This document shows, in pieces, positions 1-9,538 of a stretch of DNA of 61,922 bases. The notes under the pieces were generated by a model. It ran no database searches and was not told the origin of the DNA. It saw only the letters and a list, made by a program, of their open reading frames with translations. Every line of letters begins with the position of its first letter. Within the stretch, counting starts at the first letter, position 1. A program made the translations under genes and the position numbers. The DNA comes from Rhizophagus sp. LPA8_4_AMF (taxonomy: Eukaryota; Glomeromycota; Glomeromycetes; Glomerales; Glomeraceae): NCBI GenBank assembly GCA_021464525.1, contig JADRCO010000056.1:1-61922 (forward strand). The letters are read 5' to 3'.

Positions 1-60
1 TTTTGCTAATTTTTTTGTGTTACATGATGTTACACAAAAATTGATAATTCTGGCCGGCAC

Positions 61-235
61 TATGAATTTGGCCCGATTTAAGTCTAAGATATCCTGCGGA
101 TATCCGAGGGGATTATCCGGATGATCCGTCACGGATATCCTTCATCCGCCTTCATCCGATCCGTCTACAAAATTTTCATCCGTTATCCGAAAATGTCGGA
201 TATCCGGTCACGGATACGGATGGGGGGTAGACGGA
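61..235. repeat. ATCCG-rich palindromic repeat
   Basis: Several palindromes of the type CGGATATCCG and many ATCCG/CGGAT words are packed into about 170 bases, ending near a run of six G residues. No coding frame is visible. Weaker stretches of the same vocabulary occur near 11280-11385, 25640-25680 and 28800-29000, so this is probably a dispersed non-coding repeat. Its ends and class cannot be fixed from one good copy. Confidence 0.5.
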
Positions 236-369
236 TTGTAACACTAGTGTTAGAGAGATGAAAATTTCCATGATCTGAGGCTATAAATTCCATGAAAATG
301 ATACATTCCCGGAAAAAACATGGAAATATAAAACACGGATCATCATTTTTTACAGGCTCTTAACAAGAC

Positions 370-665
370 AAGGAATCTATTACTTTTAGTTTTGTCAATC
401 ACTTTTGTTTGATTATTTATTATATTGTGGAATTGTCAGTATAGATGTACTGTACAATATAGTATAAGCATTACAGTTTCTATTGGATTTTCTAAATCAA
501 CTTCTTTTGCAACAAGAATACTACAAGAATTTTAGAACTGAAGTGTTTAGGTATGAGGTCAATTAAATATTAAATCTTTTTATTTTCAGAAGCTAAAACT
601 CGTTTTGACTATTGATTCATCATATTTTATGGATTGGCACGTTTTTTGTCAATATATATACAGCG
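370..665 (+). pseudogene. F-box gene fossil, internal fragment
   Basis: The DNA matches the middle of the F-box gene that starts at 1302, roughly its bases 1540-1860, in the same order. Shared words include TCACTTTTGTTTGATTATTT, TTTCTATTGGA, CAACAAGAAT and TTTTGTCAATATATA. The reading frame is broken by many stops and small indels, and the F-box N-terminus is missing. It is best read as the remnant of a direct tandem duplicate just upstream of the better preserved copy. It cannot make a protein of this family. Confidence 0.6.
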
Positions 666-1301
666 ACTCATTATTGCTAAAACTTTCTTTACTTTCATAC
701 ATAAATTTTTTGCTTGTCGGTAATTGTATAGTTGTCCAGGTCGAAGAGCAAAGACTGTATAAACAAATTTGTTTCAACCCACACAATTTTCTTTATTCCA
801 CTTCTGATAATAGTCATCCTTTTTTGAATTAAATTACCCCTGCCTATTTTCTTTTACATTATAACATTTTTTATAATCTAATTTTGTAACTTTTACCATA
901 ATATTAGCCGACAAGCTTAATAAAATAAAGTTTCAGGTTTTGGAGATTATATTAAGTATTCGATTGGAAATAATGAAAGTACATTATATGCTTTTTTTTC
1001 TTGATGTTCTTAATTACTATTCTACTATTTCCCGTGAAAACTCTTTTAAATGCTTTAATAATGTGATTGAGACAATGTTAATGCTGGCCGAAGTTAGAGT
1101 AACGTAGGTTGATTTATTTTGCAAATCATTATCCAAATTATAAATCCTATTGGTACACCATTTAGAATGATCATCACCTTAATTTGGTTAATCTGGTCGG
1201 AATTTAATTCCGATATTTAATTATAATTGGACCTCGGTTTTTAACAATTACCGTAAATATTTTAATATTATTTTTTTTCTTATTTTTTTTTTTTTTTAAT
1301 A
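666..1301. other. AT-rich gene-free stretch
   Basis: No supported coding sequence. It ends in a T-rich tract directly before the ATG at 1302, which may belong to the promoter or 5' leader of that F-box gene. Confidence 0.4.
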
Positions 1302-2792
1302 ATGTCTAAACTCAATAATGATATTCTTTTCTTAATATTTGAAGAATTTCAGAATGATTCAAACTCCCTCTTTTCATGCTTAATGGTCAATAGACTATGG
1401 TGTGAAACTGTAATTCCAATTCTATGGAAGAACCCTTGGCGTTATAATATTAATTATAGTAATAAAAGTTATTTGTTTGCAATTATTTCTTTTTATTTAT
1501 CTAATGATATTAAAGAAATTTTATTAAATCAAAGAATTCTATTACCTTCAATTTCATCCAAATCACTTTTGTTTGATTATTTATCATTTTGTAAAAGTAT
1601 CAATATAAATATCATAAATTTTTTAATTTCTATTGGAACTTCTTTAACTTACAATAAATTTCTTTTACAACAAGAATTTTATAATCTTTTTATTAAAAAA
1701 TGTTCAGAATTAAAATATTTGGATATGAAATCAATTGAACATCAAATATTTTATTTTCCAAAAGCTAATACATACCTTGAATCGCTGGTTGAATTAGAAT
1801 GTGATACACCTATTGATCCTTCATACTTTTATAGGTTAGCACGATTTTGTCAATATATAGAAAGAATTATAATTATTAGTATAAAACCAAAATCCAACAC
1901 TGGAATTGCTAAATTAATTGAAATTCAAAAGAATTTGAAATATTTTGAATGGATTGAGAGGTTTGATGATAATTATTTTAATATTTATACAGAAGATCCT
2001 TATAAAGAAATTTTTCTTGAATTAGAAAAAAAAGCGGATACTCTCAATCATTTTAAATTACTTTTCTGGGAGGGTGATTCTATAATACACAAATTTCCAC
2101 GAAAGTTACTCCCAAAACTTTTTAAATTAAAAACTTTAGAAATTAATGAATGTAGTTTTTTTAATAAAGATTTATTGAAAGTATTAATCTATAATGATCT
2201 TGAAATTCTTAAAATGAATTATATTACATTGAAAGAAGCTTCTAGCATAATTAAAAATAGTGGAGGTCATCTCAAACAAATCTTATTAAAACCTGCTGAT
2301 TGTGATGATGAATACTTTGATAATAGCTCAATCACTTTTATTCGTAAAATTTATAAATATTGACCTTCAATTGAATATCTATCACTTGAATTTCCACTAT
2401 TTGAGGATCATTACATTGAATTTGAAAAATTATTAGACATTTGTCAAAATTTGAAATCATTGTTATTAGTTGTAAAAAAAAGTTATAGATACAAAACTAA
2501 AGAAAGAATTTATGAAAATGGTGATGAATTATTAAATATATTAATTAAAACAGCACCAATTAATTTGAGAGAAATTAGATTTTTTAATGATTTTCAATTT
2601 TCATTGGAAGCTTTGGGAGAATTCTTGGAAAATTGGAGAGGCCGACCTGCAATTTCCATACTTACAATCGATTATATTTATGAAAGAGAAAAGTATGAAA
2701 TATTGATTGATAAATATAAAAATTATGGAGTAATTAAAGATTTTAGATTTGAAACTATAATGAATATAGAAAATATGGATTTTAAGATTTGA
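1302..2792 (+). pseudogene. F-box-like/LRR-like protein gene interrupted by one in-frame TGA
   Basis: Residues 1-45 carry an F-box-like segment with the motif LMVNRLWCETVIPILW, as in the large F-box families of glomeromycete fungi. Such proteins usually couple a target-binding part to Skp1 in an SCF ubiquitin ligase; that role is inferred here. The frame runs 353 codons to TGA at 2361-2363 and continues in the same frame with family-like sequence (PSIEYLSLEF... to MDFKI) until TGA at 2790-2792. Without the internal stop the protein would have about 495 residues, close to the intact neighbour at 9539 (524). There is no GT..AG pair that would remove the stop. It may be a recent pseudogene, a sequencing error, or a truncated but expressed protein. 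The minus-strand paralogue at 59821-61312 has its own stop two codons from the matching place. Confidence 0.8.
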
Positions 2793-3029
2793 AATTTATA
2801 CTGTCACAAAAATTTCATTATCCTAGTTAATCACTATAATTTTTGTTGGTAAACCTTTTTAACGGAAAATCATGTGACTTCAACTTCGATTAATTTAATG
2901 ATTTACGTTAAACTCCTCGTTTCTTTTGGTAATCCTTGCTCTTCGGACTCTTCTGCGCTCGTTTATCGTTCACATTTTTTACATTCAATTCCCGGTTCTC
3001 GTCTTTTACTCCTTTTTCAAACTCCGAAT

Positions 3030-3462
3030 TCAGGCGAATTGTGTCTTATAAATCTGAATCACGTCATGTGACTCAGCGTTTTCCTGAAGCTCAAGGAAGC
3101 CTTGTGAGTACTCTTCTGGACTAGAACCGCACCCAAGTATCTCTACATTCGGTTTCTCCATCTCTTCCTTCAAAATATCTTCTTCAATCTTTTCCCATTC
3201 CATACTTTCTCCCGCCAAAGTGAAAATTGTTTCAAATCCTTTCAACTTATCCATTGGCGACATGTCTAACGGAGTACTGTAACGTTGATAAGGAATTACA
3301 AATTTTTATTCCTTTCTTTGTTCGTTAATAATATCCACTACTTCCTCCGTCGACACATTATCCGTACGTAAACCTTTCCACTCTCTCTTCACAACTACTT
3401 CCTTATCCTCTATACCTTTTCTAAACTTCTCTATCTTCTTGTTCCGATATCATCAGTTTTTG
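3030..3462 (-). pseudogene. unassigned coding fossil
   Basis: The minus strand reads as a single frame with more balanced codon use than its surroundings, from NKKIEKFRKG through STEEVVDIINEQRKE, an in-frame TAA, then RYSTPLDMSPMDKLKGFET and on to IQIYKTQFA and a stop at 3030. It is rich in Lys and Glu and shows no domain I recognise. GC content is higher than in the flanks. I suspect a piece of a transposon-encoded or repeated gene, but there is no direct proof. Upstream of about 3462 the frame can no longer be followed. Confidence 0.45.
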
Positions 3463-4199
3463 AATAGTATTTCCGATACTACAATCAATTATAAATTTAG
3501 TTTAAGTTATACTTCTTTTAACAGAAATTTGTTAGACGCCACGTATATAATTCTCCATTTGATAATTACATACCGAATTTATCAATTTATTGTGAGAAAT
3601 CTAGGTCAAATTTTTGTTGGGACATTTCAACTTAGCCATTTTTTGTTGAGAAATTATTTTCAGATTTTCTACTTTTAAATTTAGATAATTAAATGGATCA
3701 GATACCGTAGAAACAATATTTTTGGGGTAAAATATTTTTGATTTTTTGGCTGAAATGCTAATTCTGAGATTAATTATCATAATCACCATAAATTACATCA
3801 TTGTATGGTTAATATTTGTCATGTTTTTAATTTTAACTACAAATAAATTATTCCGAAATAAAATTAAAATAGTTATTTTGAAACAAAATATAATTGAAAC
3901 TTGATGACTTAACTGGGTATTATTTTAAAAAATTAGTCCGTAGTGTAACTAGTGTATACACTTCTATTTTATTTTATTTTATTTTTGTTTATAATATAGA
4001 ACAGGGGAACATTGTCACTTCTATGCAAAGGTCACACTAAAATGTCCCGACACGTGACGATGTACAATATAGGTTAGTTAAATATAATTACTCATATCAG
4101 TCATATGAATAAAAAATTACTCACGCAAATCACGCAAATAATAATTCCTTATGACATGTAACACATAATCTTGATGAGAGTTTAGTGAATACATCATTA
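3463..4199. other. gene-free AT-rich stretch
   Basis: Nothing coding or repetitive was recognised here; short reading frames lack family resemblance. Confidence 0.4.
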
Positions 4200-4775
4200 A
4201 AATAATAATCTTTTTAGGATTTCTTTATCTTCTTTTTTTTTCGTCGTCTTTTTTTTATGTCTTCATTTTTTATCTTCTCTCTGTCTAGGTCTTTTCTTTA
4301 TTTATCAGGCTTCTCTGCTCCTTTTCTTTACGTCTTCTTTTAGGTATGTGGGTGGGAGTGTGGGTTTGTGTGTGTAGGTTTGTGTGTGGGTGGTGTGTGT
4401 ATGTTTGCGTATTTTTTCCCTTTCTCTATCGTTTTCCCCTTCCCTCTCTTTCTCTTTTCCTTCCCGTTTCCCCCTTCCCTCTTGTTTTCCCCTTTCCCCC
4501 TCGTTTTCCCTTTTCCCTTTCATTTCCCTTCCCCTCTTTTTCCCTTTCCCTCTCGTTTTCCCCTTTCCCTTTCATTTTCCCTTTCCCTCTCGTTTTCCCT
4601 TTCCCTTTCATTTTCCCTTTCCCCTCGCTTTCCCTTTTCCCTTTCATTTTCCCTTCCCTCATTTTCCCCTTTCCCTCTCGTTTCATCCGTTCCCTCTCGT
4701 TTTCCCCTTCCCCCCGATCAATGTTGCTGCACCTCAACGTGGTGATCGGGTGACAACAAGTTTTTTAAAAGACTT
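4200..4775 (+). repeat. pyrimidine-tract repeat with conserved tail, copy 1
   Basis: A GT-rich block (about 4345-4410) leads into roughly 290 bases that are almost purely pyrimidine on the plus strand, built from variants of CCCTTTCCCTTTCATTTT and CCCTCTCGTTTTCCC. The tract ends in a non-repetitive tail: GATCAATGTTGC, CACCTCAACG, GATCGGGTGACAACAAG, then GACTTGGCTAAGTCAGCAAC. The same tail follows pyrimidine tracts at 41830-42105 and, in diverged form, at 22605-22860. The long reading frames over the tract on both strands are by-products of its composition. The element type is unknown. Confidence 0.7.
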
Positions 4776-5478
4776 GGCTAAGTCAGCAACATATATTAAT
4801 TACGTAACACTAACCATAAATTGATTTAATTTTTTAAAACTTTTTGATTATGAATTATTGTGCAAAGCTTCTCCATGATAACATTCTTATTGAATTGAAT
4901 TGAATTACTGCAAATTCATTAACACTAAACTTACAATATTTTTATCATATGATTGAAAGGAATTAAAAAATATAGAAAATCGTTATCTAAATTTGAATGT
5001 TAAAAATTTCTTCAACATGCTAGTTAATAAGACGGTTTATACGATATATGACAGAAACTTTAATATCTAATTTAAAAATTAGAACTGTTTGCTTTTTTGT
5101 GACAGTAATACCCAAGGGTGGTGTAAATTTCGTGTTTATCTTATGCAAATTTATGATAAAATGATGGAATTGCGCTATAACGATCAAATATTAATCTGAG
5201 CTCTATTGAAAAAATTATGAGTTAGATGTGGCGGCAGTAGCAATAACTTTTTGATGAAACATAAATGTATATACTATATTTTAGAATTGGTTTATATCAC
5301 TTAATAATATTTTTAACAATACAAATTATTTTGGTAATTTAATATGGATTAAATATTCTTTTTATTAATATTCCGTAAATCTGTATCATAATGATAATAG
5401 TAAAAAAATGTGATACCAGTGATATCAAAGAAGAAAGAGAGGAAAAATCTGTTTAGTCGTAATTGATGATATCATGAT
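4776..5478. other. gene-free AT-rich stretch
   Basis: No coding signal or clear repeat was seen. Confidence 0.4.
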
Positions 5479-5486
5479 GATATGAT

Positions 5487-5699
5487 AGGATCCCGAACAA
5501 TACATAAAAAGGTCAGATGTATAATAGGGCAAAATACTTATGTAGATCTTGCCTTTTATAGATAACTCTGGTCAAATTATTATTACCTTTTTTAGATACT
5601 GACTGACATTATCTTAATTCCGGCCCTGAAGAAATGCGTACAAATGCGTACAACGGACTATTCCTGGACCTGATCTCTATATATATTGTTCGGGGTCCT
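5487..5699. mobile_element. hAT-like MITE, copy 1
   Basis: Terminal inverted repeats begin AGGATCCCGAACAATA and end with TATTGTTCGGGGTCCT. The element is flanked by perfect 8-base direct repeats GATATGAT (5479-5486 and 5700-5707), the target duplication size of hAT transposons. Inside it shares GGTCAG, CTGACTGACATTATC and ATTCCGGCCCTGAA with the copy at 7417-7650. It has no coding capacity, so it is a non-autonomous miniature element of 213 bases. Confidence 0.8.
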
Positions 5700-5707
5700 G
5701 ATATGAT

Positions 5708-6700
5708 ATATATTTCTCTTATTTTATTTACTATTAGTAATCTTATTTTTTTAGCAGTATAAATGCAAACAGAAAATAATTTTCTTAAATGGTGTGCACC
5801 AATCATATGTTTAAAACTAATAATATCAATTTTTATTAACAACTCCGAAAATTCACCACAAATCCACCAGAAACACCATATATCCATTACAAAAGTAAAT
5901 TACCATGAAAATATTATAAATTGTAAAATATCACAAAGTTACATTTAACAATACTTTTTATTTCATTATATTTTTATTTACCTTTTGTGTAAAATATTTT
6001 GATTGAAAGTAACTTATCAATATTGTGTATAATGTGATTGAAAACAACGTATCATCTAAAAGTATTGGAAAATTTTTATAATTTTATTCTTTAAATTACT
6101 AAATTTATTTTTAATTGCATTTACTTTTGTTTTCAAAAGAAATGGGGAAGTTATTGCACAATTATGCTATCAATTTTGATATACTTGTCATAAATATAAA
6201 GGTCATATGAAAAAATGATCAATTCTACATATCAGATATTTTTAACCCTTATTAAATCTCTGACCATTTTTCTACACTTAAACAATTTCTTTATGATTCC
6301 TTCAACTGAAATTTTTGATAATCATACATTTTTCAAAATTAAAATCAATCACCATAACTATAAATTCAATATGACTATAATTAATTAAAATGAAATAATG
6401 AGAATTGTCTTTTACAAAAGGGGAGAATAAAAGATATCAATTTTTTGAGATAATTTTTTTTTTATAAAAAGAGAAAAAAATGGAAAGTGATTTCCGTATT
6501 TATTTGAATCTTTTTTAATAAAAACTGAGACAAAGATTAATCAAAATAGGAATTGATTTTCATTTTTAAATTTTGCATTTTTCTTGGGTCAACTTTTTTT
6601 ATTACAAAAGATAAATTAGATAAAGTAAAAATAGTAAATATTTCCTTTTCTAGCAAAAAATTTAATGATTAGTTTTCATCTATACTAACAATATTTAATA
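5708..6700. other. gene-free AT-rich stretch
   Basis: No supported gene. One 61-codon frame near 5763 lacks any recognisable family and is not called. Confidence 0.4.
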
Positions 6701-6865
6701 GTTATTCGGCACGAAGTGCCGAATAACTGTTATATTGGGTAAATCGAATTTGATTGGTTGATCCCGGGCTCCGCAGGAGCCCGAGATCAAATGATCAAAT
6801 TTGATTCCCAATATAACAAGCTACCTTTAGGTAGCGTTAGTTATTCAGCTCGAAGTGCCGAATAA
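6701..6865. mobile_element. element with palindromic termini, copy 1
   Basis: Both ends carry a hairpin: TTCGGCACGAAGTGCCGAA at 6705-6723 and its variant CAGCTCGAAGTGCCGAATAA near 6846. Inside the ends are CTGTTATATTGGG and its complement CCCAATATAAC, and a central GC-rich hairpin GGGCTCCGCAGGAGCCC. The same words recur at 24599-24625 and 43771-43845. No coding frame. It is a small inverted-repeat element of unknown class. Confidence 0.65.
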
Positions 6866-7008
6866 GTGATTTATCTGGTATCATGTGATTTATTGCCTGA
6901 TACAAGTGCCTGATACACGATTTAAATGCCTGATACACGATTTTTGCCTGATACACGATTTATTATAACCATTTTTAATTATAAAAAATCACGTGATACC
7001 GGATAAAT
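6866..7008. mobile_element. small inverted-repeat element with CCTGATAC iterons, copy 1
   Basis: The ends match in inverted orientation: GTGATTTATCTGGTATCA on the left, TGATACCGGATAAAT on the right. Between them TGCCTGATAC occurs four times, three of them extended to TGCCTGATACACGATTT. A larger copy with the same ends and iterons lies at 24329-24598, and a decayed one at 43677-43770. Each copy abuts the palindromic-termini element, so the two may be one composite unit. Confidence 0.6.
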
Positions 7009-7416
7009 AAAAATTATCCGAGTTTGTTTCTGAATTATTATTAGATTAAATATGATATCTAATCAATAACAATACTAAAATACGCCCAATTTTTATTTGA
7101 AGTCTTGATTGCAAAAATTAATAATCAATTTCGACACAAAAATGAAATCTCTTGGTTGCGTTTTAAATGTTTGGCGTGATTTGCAAAAGAATTTTTTTTG
7201 CTGATCTGTTTGTGTAATAATCGCCTGCTACAATACCAGCAGGGTACCCGCTGCATCCAAAGCGGAAGTGCCAAAAAACAGCAAGGGGTATGCTACAAAA
7301 CAGCAGGTCCTACCACAGTCTTCTATCAAATAATTTGTAATCTAGTAGCCCAAATTAATACAGCACGGTAAATCAGCACAATATACAGTACTAAATTTTT
7401 CTTGCATAGCTGTACT
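7009..7416. other. gene-free stretch with CAGCAGG-rich patch
   Basis: The patch around 7220-7320 contains several CAGCAGG or CAGCAAGG words and is less AT-rich than its surroundings. No open frame supports a gene. Confidence 0.35.
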
Positions 7417-7650
7417 AGGACCCAGAAATATATATAAAAAGGTCAGATTTGAGTTTGCGTATTTTGAACTAAAAAAATCATGAAAATCTTTCCTTTTTTA
7501 GATAATTCTCGATAATGCCAGTCAGAATTTTATTTCCTATTATAGTAACTGACTGACATTATCATAATTCCGGCCCTGAAAAAATGCGTACAGCTCATAG
7601 TAAAAAATTTTTTTCATCACCTGACCCCTATATATATATTTCTGGGTCCT
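7417..7650. mobile_element. hAT-like MITE, copy 2
   Basis: Terminal inverted repeats start AGGACCCAGAAATATATA and end TATATATTTCTGGGTCCT. Flanking 8-base direct repeats are GCTGTACT (7409-7416) and GTTGTACT (7651-7658), differing at one position. Internal words GGTCAG, CTGACTGACATTATC and ATTCCGGCCCTGAA match copy 1. It is 234 bases with no coding frame. Confidence 0.8.
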
Positions 7651-7828
7651 GTTGTACTCCCAGGACCTGCTTAAATGTTTTTATTCTACTATTGTCCATT
7701 TATTTTAGATTTGAAAACGATTAAAAGAGTGTGATTTTTTTTACATTGCTTACCTTTTCTTTTATATCATATCATACATCTTTTTTTTTCAGTTATGTTA
7801 ATAACTATCTATAAAGCCATCTCAAAAG

Positions 7829-8355
7829 TTTGGCGGAAATGGAGGGATTAATCTTGATGATTTTAGCATAATTATTAACGACCCAAGTTTTAGTGGTATT
7901 GCCATAAAAAAAGTTCTTATTAGGAAAATCGAAGTTCAATGAGGGAATATTGTAGGTTTTATCCAATTGAATTATTATAGAGTGAACTCCCAGGCATAAG
8001 TATGGTAGAGGTGGGGATATTCTAATTCAATCTTTTACATATGATGAACAAGTACAGGAATAAGCGGTATATATGGCATTCATTCCAATACTAATAATGT
8101 TATATTAAACTTAGGATTCCATACATACTATTAGTTGCGGCAAATATAGCTCACTTGACACACCATTCACTTTGCCCGTAGGTGTTTTTTATGGTAGTAG
8201 TGGTGATTATGTGAATAGTATTGGAACATACGAAATTTCATTTCCTTCATTTCCTTCACAATCGACCGTTATAGCTGTTTCTTATACTACTGATCATATT
8301 CTAGGATTTTGTTTCTTAGTAGCTATTGGATTTTCTATGGAAGAAGTTTCGTAGT
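7829..8355 (+). pseudogene. jacalin-like lectin fossil
   Basis: Read across frames, the plus strand gives the order expected of a jacalin-related beta-prism lectin: FGGNGGINLDDF, an IxKIxIRKIEVQ strand, GRGGDILIQSFTYDEQ, TGISGIYGIHS, ILNLGFHT, then VGVFYGSSGDYVNSIGTYEI. Jacalin domains show GGxGG near the start, a GG..... ITGIxGxY middle and a FxGRSGxxLDSIGxY end, which these match. Such domains bind mannose- or galactose-type sugars. The frame is broken by TGA where Trp is expected near 7937, further stops near 7995-8005, and at least two frame changes. TTTGG at 7829 directly follows an AG and may have been an exon start. A relic, not a working gene. Confidence 0.7.
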
Positions 8356-9538
8356 CTAAAAAGTCCGAAGGCAATCCCTACTCGGCTATTCCCCCTAATT
8401 TAATTCCAATTTTTCAAATCTTAAAAGAAATATACTATTTAGAATGTTTCTCTTGATACTTTCCTTTAGTTAGCTTTTTATCAAAAAGAAAAACTTTTAA
8501 AGCATTACTAAGAAATAATTTTTTTCTTCATTACTAATTTTTTATATTTTTTTTTTTTTAAATTATTAGTATATGAAAAATTTTTGCGAAATTAAATTTA
8601 TTTCGTCAATTATATAGTAAAATCAATATCTGTATCAAAGTAATTTAAAAAACATAATTTATCCTACTAAAAACGTCTAGTTTTTTTATAATAATTAGAT
8701 ATTTTCAATAAACAAGTTAATACTATTTCATTTTAATCACAATAAAATAATAATAATGACAGAATATTTAAAGAACTTTATATTGCGTATAATTTCTTAA
8801 AATTGTTTGTATTTATTAAGTTCATAAAATTTATTTATTATTAAGAAAGGTATGAAGAAGTAATAAGATTTAATTTTTATTTATTTTCGTAAATTAATTA
8901 TAGATTCAAGTATTACATGTATAGGAAAAAAAAATAAAATCGAAAAATATTTTTCTATGTTATTATACAGTAACTTAATTTATTAATTTTGATTCTGATT
9001 CATTTAATATATATATATATTGAGAAAATAAATCTTTCACTTATTTATCTTGAGAAAAAAATCAACAAAAACTGTGAATATACCAGTTCAGATTTGAAGA
9101 AGTCATCCATTTGCTATAAGTGATTAAGTGAGATCAAAATAATAAATAATAATAAAACTATTTTCAAGAACAAAATTGGATTGAAAGAATGGGCTTAGTA
9201 AAATGTTTAATTATTTCAAAATAGGAGAGTATATTTTGATTAGCTAATTTTATTCAAGTCTCTTCAAACGTTATTTGTATTATTGAAACGCCGAAAAACT
9301 GAAATAAATACAAGAATGTAAACCAAACCATTTATGGTGGGTACAAAAATTACCTTATAGCATGATCAGCAGTGTAATACATCAAAAAATGACTAAGTAC
9401 AATATGTCATACGTCATACAAGTCAGCTAATTGCGTGTTGCAGTATTACAAAGTGATGTACAACCATATGACTAATTATGACTTCTAAAATTGGGCTCAT
9501 AATTACTCGAAACTTACTTTCTTTCCTATATTTCTAAA
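8356..9538. other. gene-free AT-rich stretch
   Basis: No coding sequence was recognised. The last part is the presumed promoter and 5' leader of the F-box gene at 9539. Confidence 0.4.

Noticed and set aside
605..832. 75-codon frame as a small gene
   Set aside because: Its first part is the shifted remains of an F-box gene; the rest has no support.
4305..4824. Four overlapping open frames on both strands over the pyrimidine tract
   Set aside because: They arise because pure pyrimidine or purine DNA has almost no stop codons; the products are simple Pro/Phe/Ser or Lys/Glu/Gly repeats with no domain.
5609..5887. 92-codon minus-strand frame as a gene
   Set aside because: It runs across the hAT-like MITE and its flank, and shows no domain.
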